Shown: positions 1 to 8,194, counted from the stretch's first letter. The stretch is DNA of 8,255 nucleotides from an uncultured Candidatus Altimarinota bacterium (GCA_938015605.1 CALLPO010000046.1:1-8255), one strand, 5' to 3'. The notes: generated from the letters alone by a model not told the origin. Program-made: numbers and translations.

Positions 1-201
1 AGATTCAAGTAAACCAGCTTCTTCACCAATTTCTCTTAATGCTGTATCTTTAGCTATTTCGTCTGCCTCAATTTTTCATTTTGGCAAGACGTATTCTTCT
101 TTCTCTCTTGAGTTAAGCCATTTTAATAATAAAATTTCAATTTTTCAATCTTTCTTTCTATAAACAACTCCTCAAGATGATTTTTCGAATTTAATACTCA
201 T
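1..201 (-). CDS. Nudix hydrolase, partial (C-terminus beyond the left edge)
   Basis: The 67 visible codons encode the N-terminal half of a Nudix-fold hydrolase, a family that cleaves nucleoside diphosphates linked to another moiety. The beginning reads MSIKFEKSSGGVVYR, the usual first strand of MutT/Ap4A-hydrolase-like members. A complete Nudix box follows at residues 42-64: G-x5-E-x7-REIGEEAGL, with the catalytic REXXEE glutamates present. The first glycine of the box (residue 42) is encoded by TGA, as are two others, so the gene is only readable in code 25. The substrate cannot be told from this half; the preceding LPKGK is common in diadenosine-tetraphosphate hydrolases. An in-frame ATG four codons upstream (position 213) is an alternative start. 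Neither start has a clear Shine-Dalgarno sequence. The gene diverges from the sortase unit across about 180 bases and appears to be housekeeping, unrelated to the envelope genes. Confidence 0.9.
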
Positions 202-314
202 ATTAAAAATCATTTCAGGATAAATTACTATTAGTCTAACATTTTTCAGTAAAAATACAAGTTCTTTTGTACTATGAAACAATTCTAGAAAAAATAAAGA
301 AAAGTAGTTCTTTT

Positions 315-344
315 TTTGCACTCATAATTTATATATGGTATTAT
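315..344 (+). promoter_or_regulatory. Probable sigma-70-type promoter of the sortase unit
   Basis: A run of seven T ends in TTTGCA (315-320), then 18 bases, then TATTAT (339-344), five of six matches to the -10 consensus. Transcription would begin near 351, leaving a leader of about 30 bases before the ATG at 382. The leader is A-rich and has no strong Shine-Dalgarno sequence. The same elements with the same spacing precede the giant gene at the other end of the window, which raises confidence in both. The match in the -35 box to TTGACA is only partial. Confidence 0.55.
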
Positions 345-381
345 TTATATGTAAAAACAAATATAAAAATAAAAAGAACCT

Positions 382-1557
382 ATGATACCAAAACAAAATG
401 AAAATACAGATATTTTAGATATTCTTTGAGCAATTGAAGCACCTGAAAAACTTACTCAATCTTTAGAAAAAGATGATTTTATTGAACCTTCTATTCCAAC
501 TATTAACATAGAAGAAAAGCATAATAAAACTCAACTAGAATCTCTTACTCAGGTTGCACCAGTAATTGAAGATGAAGTTATTTCAGAACCTCAATTAGTG
601 TCTAAAGAAATTGTTGAAGAAACAGTTATAAAAACTATTATAGAAGAAAAAAAATGAGTTTCTGACTCTTTTCAGGATCTAAAAGAAGAGGTAGTAAGCT
701 CACTCAATACAGCAACTCAAAATATCAAAGAAAAAAATAAAAATGTTACTAGACTTCTCTCTGCTTGAGTATTTGGAGCAAAATACATAATCACTTCTGT
801 GTGAATATTCTCAGTACTATTACTTACAACAAACTATTCAGCATATTCAAATATTGCAAAAAGTTATATTTTTGAAGACCAAATAGCACTAGAAAGTCAA
901 TCATTACTAAATGGAGTTGATGCATCTCATATTGAAGAAACTACCGTAGAAGAAGAAGTCATTATAAAAAGAACCAAACAGGATAGAGTTGAGGAATTAA
1001 AAAAACAAGAAGAAGAAACAGAACAAATTCAAAATCAATTCTCAATAAAAAAACTAGTTGATAAATTAGACAAAGAAGATGTTAATCTAGATATTGCTAT
1101 TGTTCCTTACGAGAATAGAATTGTTATTCCAAAAATTTGAAAAAATATTCCCCTAATAGATATTCAAGAAACAAAAGTTGAATGAAAAGACCAACTTGAT
1201 AATATTTTTATGAAAGAACTAGAAGAAGGTATTGTTAGATATCCAGGGAGTGCTATTCCAGGTGAAAAATGAAATTCATTTATCTTTGGCCACTCTTCAA
1301 ATTTTCCATGGATAGCTTGAGATTATAATGATGTATTTTCAAGACTAGGCCAAGTAGAGGTATGAGATATTGTTTATTCATACTATGGCCAAAAAAAGTA
1401 TAAATATCAAATAAAAGAAAAGAAAGTTATAAGTCCTACTGATGTAAGTATCCTAAAAAGAGATAAAAATAAAAGTGAACTTACACTTATGACTTGTTGG
1501 CCAATTGGAACAACTCTGAATAGATTAATTTTAATTTGAGAAATTATAGAAGAATAA
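382..1557 (+). CDS. Membrane-anchored sortase (class D/E-like) with long acidic cytoplasmic N-terminus
   Basis: The gene encodes 391 residues, with about ten of its 19 or so glycines coded by TGA. Sortases are cysteine transpeptidases that join surface proteins to the cell wall or to each other. The C-terminal domain has the full catalytic set: His304 in FGHSSN, Cys372 in TLMTCWP and Arg381 in LNRLIL, with the beta-barrel strands between them. A single TM helix lies at about residues 127-149, followed by a charged coiled-coil-like linker (about 175-225) that leads to the catalytic domain outside the membrane. The first 120 residues are acidic, low in complexity and predicted cytoplasmic. This is unusual, because most sortases have only a short cytoplasmic N-terminus. 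The ATG at 382 is the first after the promoter. The next gene begins one base after the stop, so the two are probably co-translated. No LPXTG-type substrate was found in this window. The class assignment is tentative. Confidence 0.9.
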
Positions 1558-1558
1558 A

Positions 1559-1822
1559 ATGCTAGGATATAAAAACACATACCTTACTGCTGAAGAAATT
1601 TTGCAAAATATATCTTATATCTCATCTGATAATATACTTTGATTAGTCATACTTGGATGTGTTGTTTTTTCAGTGCTTTTCTTCCTCCTCTATCTTTTCC
1701 CCATTATCTCACTCAGTCTTAAGCAAATCAAGAAGCAAAGACAAGCAGCTAAAAGAAAATTAATGATTAGACAAATTGCTATGCAAAGAGAAATTGAAGA
1801 AGAAATTGAAAAAGAATTATAA
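1559..1822 (+). CDS. Small single-TM coiled-coil protein co-transcribed with the sortase
   Basis: This 87-residue protein matches no family I recognise. It has a polar N-terminus (residues 1-25), one hydrophobic helix (about 26-52, containing the only TGA-coded glycine, Gly28), then a highly charged helix (55-87) rich in Lys, Arg, Gln and Glu that should form a coiled coil. The basic residues just after the TM helix suggest that the C-terminal helix is cytoplasmic. Its ATG lies one base after the sortase stop and is preceded by the weak purine stretch AGAAG, so translational coupling is likely. A strong terminator follows immediately, making this the last gene of the unit. Its position suggests a membrane partner or scaffold for the sortase; this is inference from context only. 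Confidence 0.75.
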
Positions 1823-1823
1823 C

Positions 1824-1851
1824 AAAAAAAGAGACTTTCGTCTCTTTTTTT
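1824..1851. terminator. Bidirectional intrinsic terminator between convergent genes
   Basis: A perfect 12-bp stem, AAAAAAAGAGAC pairing with GTCTCTTTTTTT, closes a TTTC loop. Because the outer stem is A7/T7, the hairpin gives a U-run on either strand. It can therefore end both the sortase unit (stop at 1822) and the minus-strand carboxypeptidase gene, whose TAA (1852-1850) lies inside the arm. Confidence 0.85.
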
Positions 1852-2731
1852 AGTAACTCTCTGGTGATCTTATATATTCTGCAAAAGTAATTTTATATTC
1901 CTTTAAGATAAGAGCTAAATCTTCACCTACATACCTCCAATGCCATGGTTCGATTCAATATCAATCAATTTCTAGTCCTTTTTGGTAGGTATTTGTAAAT
2001 CAGAATTTATATGCTTCCTGTTTCATCCATTCAAAATACATTTTGAGGTCTTCGTTTTCTCTAAATCTACTCTCTTCACTTGCTTCCCAGAAATCAACTG
2101 CTAAACCAGATTGATGCTCACTGTATCATGCTTTAGCACAAAGTGTGTCATCACAACCTCTATCTTTAATTCATTTTTGATATTCATAACTTCTATAAGT
2201 ACTCACAATATCTAAAGGTATTCCAAATCTAAGAAAATAATTTTGAGCAAGGTTATCAAGAGCATCTGCTGCTTCCTGTCTTAATTTTGCTCATCATTTC
2301 ACATCTTTAGTATATTCTCATTCTAGACTTACTAAATTTTGTGGAATATACTCTAAACCATTGTACGGAGTAGTATTGTTTACAAAACGTGTTAAAGAGT
2401 TATCTGTGTGGATATCAAACTCTTGATCATCTTTAACTAAAGTCACCTCAGAGTTTAGGACATTAAGTGCCTGTTTATTTAGTAATGCAGTCTCTTCTAA
2501 TAGATCATTTCCTAACAGATTATTCTTTGCTCTCTCTTCTTGTTCAATCTCTTTTGCTCTTATTATCTTTAGCTTTACTCTCTCTTCTTCAAGTATTCTT
2601 CTTTCCTCTAATTCTTTTTCATTAATTTTTTTTTGTATTTCTTGCTGCTTGATTAATTCTTGTTGGTCAATTTCAGGACTTATACATCAAGTTATACACA
2701 ATACTAATACAATAAGCAGAATTGTTTTCAT
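1850..2731 (-). CDS. VanY-type D-Ala-D-Ala carboxypeptidase lipoprotein (peptidase M15B)
   Basis: The gene encodes 293 residues with nine TGA glycines. The N-terminus is a lipoprotein signal: a hydrophobic stretch at residues 4-13, then the lipobox ITGC with the lipidated Cys16 and its -1 glycine coded by TGA. Residues 20-75 are a charged, Glu/Lys/Arg-rich coiled coil that would act as a spacer from the membrane. The catalytic domain (about 125-285) carries the zinc motif SEHQSGLAVDF (His206, Asp213), the substrate-side arginine in STYRSY (Arg180), and EPWHWRY with Glu261 and the third zinc ligand His264. All the residues expected of M15B enzymes, which trim the terminal D-alanine from peptidoglycan stem peptides, are present. 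Cys193 and Cys198 could form a disulfide. The gene follows the giant gene on the same strand after 65 bases containing a terminator, so it depends on read-through or on its own promoter. Its role here is probably wall remodelling, not vancomycin resistance. Confidence 0.92.
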
Positions 2732-2750
2732 TAAAGTGAAGTTACAAAAA

Positions 2751-2779
2751 AATAATACTAAAGTAATTTTAGTATTATT
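2751..2779 (-). terminator. Intrinsic terminator after the giant surface-protein gene
   Basis: A 12-bp perfect stem (AATAATACTAAA with TTTAGTATTATT) encloses a 5-base loop. On the minus strand it is followed by a run of seven T. It starts 18 bases after the giant gene's stop and ends 20 bases before the carboxypeptidase ATG. The stem is all A-T except for one G-C pair, so termination may be leaky. Confidence 0.7.
2752..2757 (-). promoter_or_regulatory. Possible -10 box for the carboxypeptidase gene, inside a terminator stem
   Basis: TATTAT on the minus strand is identical to the -10 boxes of the other two candidate promoters and lies 20 bases before the ATG at 2731. It falls within the downstream arm of the hairpin at 2751-2779 and has no recognisable -35 box at 17-18 bases. 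It may be chance in such AT-rich sequence. Confidence 0.25.
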
Positions 2780-2796
2780 TTTATTTTTTCCAAACT

Positions 2797-5700
2797 TTAT
2801 TTATCATTATCTGTTTTTAACCAATCGGGAATTGTCATTCCATCATCCCAAAGTTCATTTGATTTATCTATTTTTCCAGTTGATGTATCATCTTTTGGGG
2901 TTGGTTCATTATTAGTACTTTTTACTGCTCCTTTTTTCTCTGGTGTTTTTGGTATATCTTTTTTTGTATCCGTTACTTTTTTCTTTGGTGTTGTTTTCTT
3001 TACTTGTTTATTTTGTGTTCACTTTTTAGCTGACTGTGTTCATTTTTGAGTATCATTTTCTTTAGAAGAAATCGCTTCATCATTAGTAGGTGTTTCATCC
3101 ATACTTCCTTTTAGCCAATCTGGTACATCATTATCATCTAATTGAACCTTTCCTATTGATTCCTCATTTACTTCAGTAAGATTAGTTTCACTTATTGGAT
3201 CTTTAGAGTCTTCTAAAATGTCTTTCTCAGAATCCTTTCATTCAACTTTTGCTTTCTTCTTAGTATCTTCCTCTAGACTTCCTTTAAGCCAGTCTGGAAT
3301 ATTATCATCAGAAGTTTTATTCTCAGATGTATTTTTATCTGAAGTTACATTATTTACCTCAGATTCATTAGCAATATGCTCTTCAGCTAATTGTTCATCA
3401 TTTCCTTCATTATCTGATTTAAGCCAATCAGGTACATCTTTCTCTAGATCAATAGGTTCTTCATCAGGATTTTCTATAACTAGTGGTTCTTCTGTTACTA
3501 ACTCTTCTATTTGTTCTTCCTCAACAACTTCCTCTTCCATTATCATATCATCTTTAACAATGACTTCTTCTTTTTGAGGAAGCTTATCAGTTAATGAATC
3601 TTGAAGCCAATCTGGTGTATTATCAGATGTATTTACTTCTTCTTGTTTATTTTCTAATTCTGGTGTAGGTTCTTCATCAAGAGAAAGTGTATTTGTATTT
3701 TTTTCTTCATCATTATTTACAAGTGAATCTTGTAACCAGTCTGGAGTATCATCAGATACTTTTGTATCTTCTTCTAAATCAAAATCATTATCTGCAACTA
3801 TTTCAATTTTTTCTTCAACTGGTGTATCAATCTGCTCATTTAATGATTCTTCAATAACAATATCTTCTATTATTTTTGGTTCTTCAATTCCCTCAGTTGA
3901 ATTTAAAGAATTTGGCTCCTCAGTTTTTCACAACCAATCAGGAATTTTCTCATTTTTTTCAACAACGCTATCTTCAACAGGTGTAGCTATAATCGGTTCT
4001 TCCTTTTTTACTTCTGTAGCAAGTGGGTCTATAACCTCCTCTCATAATTCACCTAAAATGTCATCTCATGTTTTTTCATCTACAAAATCTTCAAAAGATT
4101 CTCATGTTTTTCTATTTTTAAGAAAATCTAGAATCCAGAATATAATCATAAGTACAATGATAACTCCAACAATTCCTGCTGCCCACCATCCTATACTTTT
4201 TAAGAAAGACATTAAGGCTCCTTCTTCTCAAGTAGTTCATTCTGTTGGATTTTCCTTTTCAACTTCTTCAACTACTTCTACCGGAATATTGTCCAAACCT
4301 GAATATACAAGAACTTGTAAAATAGCTTTAAAATCAATTTTTTCTTTATTTGTCATACTCTTATCAAGAGCTATGATAGCAAGAATTTCTTTTCATGTAG
4401 ACTTATTTAGTTCAACATCAGAACTGTTTTTTATAATTTCTAATTTTTTAATTAATGCATCTGAACATGTTCACTCTTCCACACTACATTCTATTGATGC
4501 TGGAGTAAGAGCTTTCAGTGCTTGGAATGCTATTTCTTTCTCATCACCTTCATCCTGTCATTCAATAAGAAGTGATTCAAGTAATTCAATTATATCATCA
4601 GTTGATTCTATTCAAGATTGTGCTAAAAATCATTCAAACTCAAGAATAGTTTTAGTTTTTTCCATATCATCATCCCAATTTTCTTGAAGCTTTTGAACAT
4701 ACTTCATTCATTTGATTCTATTTTCTCATTCAAGGGCACTAATCATTACTTTTAGTTTCTCTATTTTGATTTTACTTGATTCACTTACTCATTCAAAAGT
4801 AATAGTACTCAGATCAATTTCTTCTTCTTTAACAATGTAAGTCTTAATAATTTTGATATCTTTTGAATCGATTGTATTCAAATCTCAATCAAGTAAAAAT
4901 AATCTAATAGTTTGTTCTCTTTTGTCATTTAATACAATTTCTTCTGGATCACCTGTTTTGTAACTTGAGTTATTTAAGTTATCAACATCATCATCTTTTC
5001 AACCATTTACATCTGAATCAATATCTATATCATAATCAATACCATAATAAGTATGGTCTCATCTTGAATCTCACAGATACATAAAAATACTCTCTTCTTC
5101 ATCAATAGATATTATTCAATCATCATCTACTCAAGGATGTGAGAATACATTTAATCAGTCTTTTCTAGCTTTTAATATATTTCTCAAATCTCTGGTAACC
5201 TCTTGATTAGATTTTTTAATTTTTGTTCATTCTGCTACGGTTAATTCTACAGAGTGAACTGATTTTCTATCGTCATAAGTATGAACAAACTTAGATTCAT
5301 TTTGTTTTTTTGTCCCGTCTCACAAGTCCCATTTAACATTATCAATAACTCATTGACTCTGATTAAGGAAAACGTATTTATTACCAATTGAAATATAGCT
5401 AAAATCTGAAACTAGCTTATTTGCAACACTTACTGTAAGTGTTCTTGTATTTGAAAATCCTTTATGTTTCACTTTTACCTTTGGATAAAATGTCCCTGAC
5501 TTTTTATATTTATAAGAGATATTTCATGTATCTGTTTCTTTATCATAAAATCAGTCTCCATCAAAGTCCCAAGAGAATTTTGATTTCCCTTCAATAGATT
5601 TTCCAAGTACATTTTCAGCAGTTGCTGTAAATACAATTTCATCACCAATCAAAGTTGAAGAATCACTAACACTTAACTCAACAATTGGAGTATTTACATT

Positions 5701-8133
5701 ATCTCAAACAAGAGTAATAGAATTTCTTCAAATAACATCTTCTGATGTTGTTTTTTCTTCATTATTATCTTTAAGAACAACTCAAAAATAATAGCTTCAT
5801 GGGATTTTTGGTAGTACAAAGCTTGTGCTCGGACTTTTAGTTACTCTAAAATCTTGAGGTTCATCATCAGCATCAGTTGTATAAAACCATAGGTATGACT
5901 GAATAACTCAGTCAATATCTTTAGCTCAAACAGCTAAAAGATTTACAACTACTGGGTCAGAATTAATATCAACAGGAGTAATACTTAATGCACTCAGTGT
6001 TGGTTTAATATTTACTACTTTCACCCATATAGTTTGAGAGTCTGTAGTTTTATCTTTTATACTTTTTACTGTTAATTTAACTGGAGAACATCATAATTCA
6101 TCAAACGTAATTGATCTTGATGGAGCACTAGAATATTTATCTTGACCAATTTTCCAAGAAGTTTCAAGTCAACTAGTTAATCAGTCAGTATTAATACTCT
6201 CATTTGAAGAAAACGTAATATTATCTTTTCTACTTATTATATAGGCTTCTTTTCAGTCACACACATTTGCTTCCTTCGGGAAATCAAATCATGCATTTTT
6301 TGAAAGTCAGATAATAGCTACTGGATTTTTTGAGTCTCCGACATATACTAATTTAGAATGAGAATTTGATTTATTATCCTTTCCTCTTACAGTTAATTTC
6401 ACAGTAAATACTCAACTTCTTGTATATGAATGATTAATAATATCTGCACTTCAAGATTTCTTTTCACCATCTCCAAAATCCCATTCATAGAATTTAGCTT
6501 CTGGAGAATTAGCTACAAGCTTAATGAAACCTTCCCTTTGAATTACTCTAGGATACGTTTCAAAATCAAGTGAAAGAGTTGAATTAACACTTACTGATTG
6601 TTTTTTAATTGATTTAATTCAATCTAGATCTTCTACTTCAAGGATAACTGAATGCTCACCAATCGTTGAAAACGTATAATATCCTGTAGATCCTGAATCA
6701 TTAGCATCTTCTACATTTACTTGTTCTCAATCAATTGTCCATGAATATTTAAGTTTCCCATCATCTGAAAAATCTGGGTCAAAACTTCAACTTGCATCCA
6801 AATATACCTTATTAGGTTTATTATTCATTGGGATACTTGCTTTAAAGTTTGCAATTGGAGGTCTAGAATTAATATAAATATCTTTAGTGTCTACATCAAA
6901 ATTTCCTGCAGCATCTGTGATTTTTAATTTAATAGAGTATCTTCCTTTCTTTTCAAAAGAATAGTTAAATACATTTCATGTTTTCTTTACTAAAATAGTA
7001 TCAGCTTCTAAATCAATTACTTCCCATATATATGAAAGTGATTTTTTACTCCCATGAGTCACTGTTTTGAATACAAATTTATCTCCAATATATCATTCAT
7101 CTTGAGATGCTCAGATACTAGCAATTGGTTTATGAACCATAACCTTAAAGGTCTTCACAATTGTATTGAGCTGGTTTGTCTTTAACCTTAGAGTTGCATC
7201 ATATTGTCATTCCCTTGAATATATTACTCTTTCAATTCTTGGTGATCAAGTATATGATTTAGTTACACCATTACCAAAGTCCCATGAAGTTTCAAGAAAT
7301 TTTGTTCCTGTTGTTGGTACAGAAGACGTAGCATCAAAAATTAATCAATAACTAGCTTCTTCTGGAGAAAATTTAATTTCATCATTACTTGGGAGTTTTT
7401 GACCACTAATTCTAAAAATAACTGATGCTATCTTTTCTTGTACATTTACTGATACTTGTCATGAATATGGTAATACATCAATGTTTCATGAGCTGTTTCT
7501 ATGAGAAGATCTCACATCTAGAAATACAATATAGTTTCATTCTTGAGAAAAAGTGTAAGAAAGTGATGGTTTATTCCCAATAACTTTTCTTTTACCTGCT
7601 ACATCCATCCACCAAGTATATGTTGAAGATGTAACTTTACTTCATGATGGGTCTAATACCCTTGCCCTCAGTGTTGTAACAAGTGGTGCATTCCCTACTA
7701 ATGGTTCACCTTCAATTTGTCATGTAACTTCTTGAATATCTGCCTCGAGCATATATGATTTAATAGCTTTTCTTATAGCAGTATAATTAACATCATTATT
7801 GGGGTATTTAAGTCCCTTTTTCAATGCAATAACTAACTTGTTATAATTATTTTCATTATTAAGATTATCTGGAAGGTAGTTGTATCAAGCTTTTGCATAA
7901 TTAAGAATTTTATTAGCTGCTGCTTCATCTATTTCTTTATCAATTTCAAAAGTTGATTGTAGTACAAAAAACTCTTTAGTAATTCTATATCTATATTCAT
8001 TAAATGTTCACTTATCTACTGCTCTTAAAGTAGTGAAAGGAGTTGAATCTTCACTATATGTTTGTTCAACAGTAAAAACACCACTTAAAAGTGTAGCAAA
8101 CAGTGTTAATAGCAATAATATTATTTTTCTCAT
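2797..8133 (-). CDS. Giant membrane-anchored PKD-repeat surface protein with PDWL-repeat cytoplasmic tail
   Basis: One open frame of 1778 codons in code 25, with about 59 TGA glycines. The frame from the ATG at 8133 to the TAA at 2797 is continuous. A signal peptide (MRKIILLLLTLFATLL...) comes first. About nine Ig-like/PKD-type repeats follow, marked by tryptophans at 174, 284, 370, 465, 551, 660, 749, 855 and 935. Several have the classic PKD core, such as WDFGDGE (551), WDFDGDG (855) and WDLGDGT (935), with the later HxYxxxGxY/F strand. Residues 995-1095 hold Asp-rich calcium-site-like loops; 1100-1305 are mostly helical with a Cys pair in ECSVEEGTC. A TM helix lies at 1314-1335 with a basic stop-transfer (KNRK), so the C-terminal 437 or so residues should be cytoplasmic. 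That tail is acidic and has seven PDWL motifs. PKD arrays usually mediate extracellular binding; an adhesin-like role in host or surface attachment is inferred. Start support: promoter 25-30 bases upstream and an immediate signal peptide. Confidence 0.9.
2800..3942 (-). repeat. Seven PDWL motifs in the cytoplasmic tail
   Basis: The motif [IVT]-P-D-W-L-[KQG]-x-[SDT] begins (P) at residues 1398, 1464, 1507, 1568, 1613, 1671 and 1769 of the giant protein. The spacings are 66, 43, 61, 45, 58 and 98 residues. Linkers are Glu/Asp-rich and not conserved in sequence, and the final copy sits ten residues from the C-terminus. Codons within the motif vary (CCA/CCT/CCC, TTG/TTA/CTT/CTA), so conservation is at protein level and not a recent DNA duplication. 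Confidence 0.9.
4849..5151 (-). other. Asp-rich calcium-site-like region of the giant protein
   Basis: Residues 995-1095 contain three acidic loops: VDDDGIISIDEEE, close to an EF-hand loop (D-x-D-G-x-I-x3-E); YDIDIDSDVNGGKDDDVDN, resembling thrombospondin type-3/DxDxD calcium sites; and LDGDLNTIDSKDI, dockerin-like but one residue short. Such segments in extracellular bacterial proteins often bind Ca2+ and stiffen the chain. Ca2+ binding here is inferred. Confidence 0.5.
5179..7776 (-). repeat. Tandem Ig-like/PKD-type domains of the giant protein
   Basis: About nine beta-sandwich repeats of 80-110 residues occupy residues 120-985. Each has a central [YFS]-x-W-[DEKTF] strand, a later aromatic-rich strand such as YSFEKKGRYSIKLK or HSYTRSGVFTVKLTV, and a closing V-x-V. 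Strong PKD signatures occur in repeats two, five, eight and nine; the others are divergent. The repeats differ in sequence, which suggests old duplication. Confidence 0.8.
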
Positions 8134-8164
8134 GTATATTTCTTACAAAGTACTTATATCCAAA

Positions 8165-8194
8165 ATAATATCACAATTTGAATCCCTTTGCAAA
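8165..8194 (-). promoter_or_regulatory. Probable sigma-70-type promoter of the giant gene
   Basis: Read on the minus strand, a run of six T ends in TTTGCA (8194-8189), followed by 18 bases and TATTAT (8170-8165). Transcription would start near 8158, about 25 bases before the ATG. Both hexamers and the spacing equal those upstream of the sortase. No strong Shine-Dalgarno sequence lies in the leader. Confidence 0.55.

Noticed and set aside
288..295. Palindrome around ttctagaa in the divergent intergenic region as an operator
   Set aside because: At eight bases in AT-rich sequence and unrepeated near the other promoter, it is not distinguishable from chance.
2649..2915. Plus-strand standard-code ORF of 88 codons
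   Set aside because: It lies antisense across the lipoprotein N-terminus, the terminator and the C-terminus of the giant gene; its composition is low-complexity and it has no independent start signal.
3238..3546. Minus-strand acidic ORF of 102 codons as a separate gene
   Set aside because: It is an internal piece of the giant gene, ended only by a TGA that encodes glycine, and it contains two of the seven PDWL motifs.
3218..3577. Plus-strand Ser-rich ORF of 119 codons
   Set aside because: It is the antisense shadow of the Glu/Asp-rich tail; acidic codons read backwards give Ser and Phe.
4212..4250. ENPTEGTTG just before the TM helix as an LPXTG-like sorting signal of the giant protein
   Set aside because: Sorting signals are followed by a TM helix and a few basic residues at the C-terminus; here 437 residues follow, and the motif matches no known pentapeptide.
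4058..4687. Plus-strand Ser-rich ORF of 209 codons
   Set aside because: It is antisense to the TM and helical region of the giant gene, with no domain and no ribosome-binding site.
7166..7351. Plus-strand ORF of 61 codons
   Set aside because: It is antisense to a PKD repeat that is clearly coding on the minus strand.
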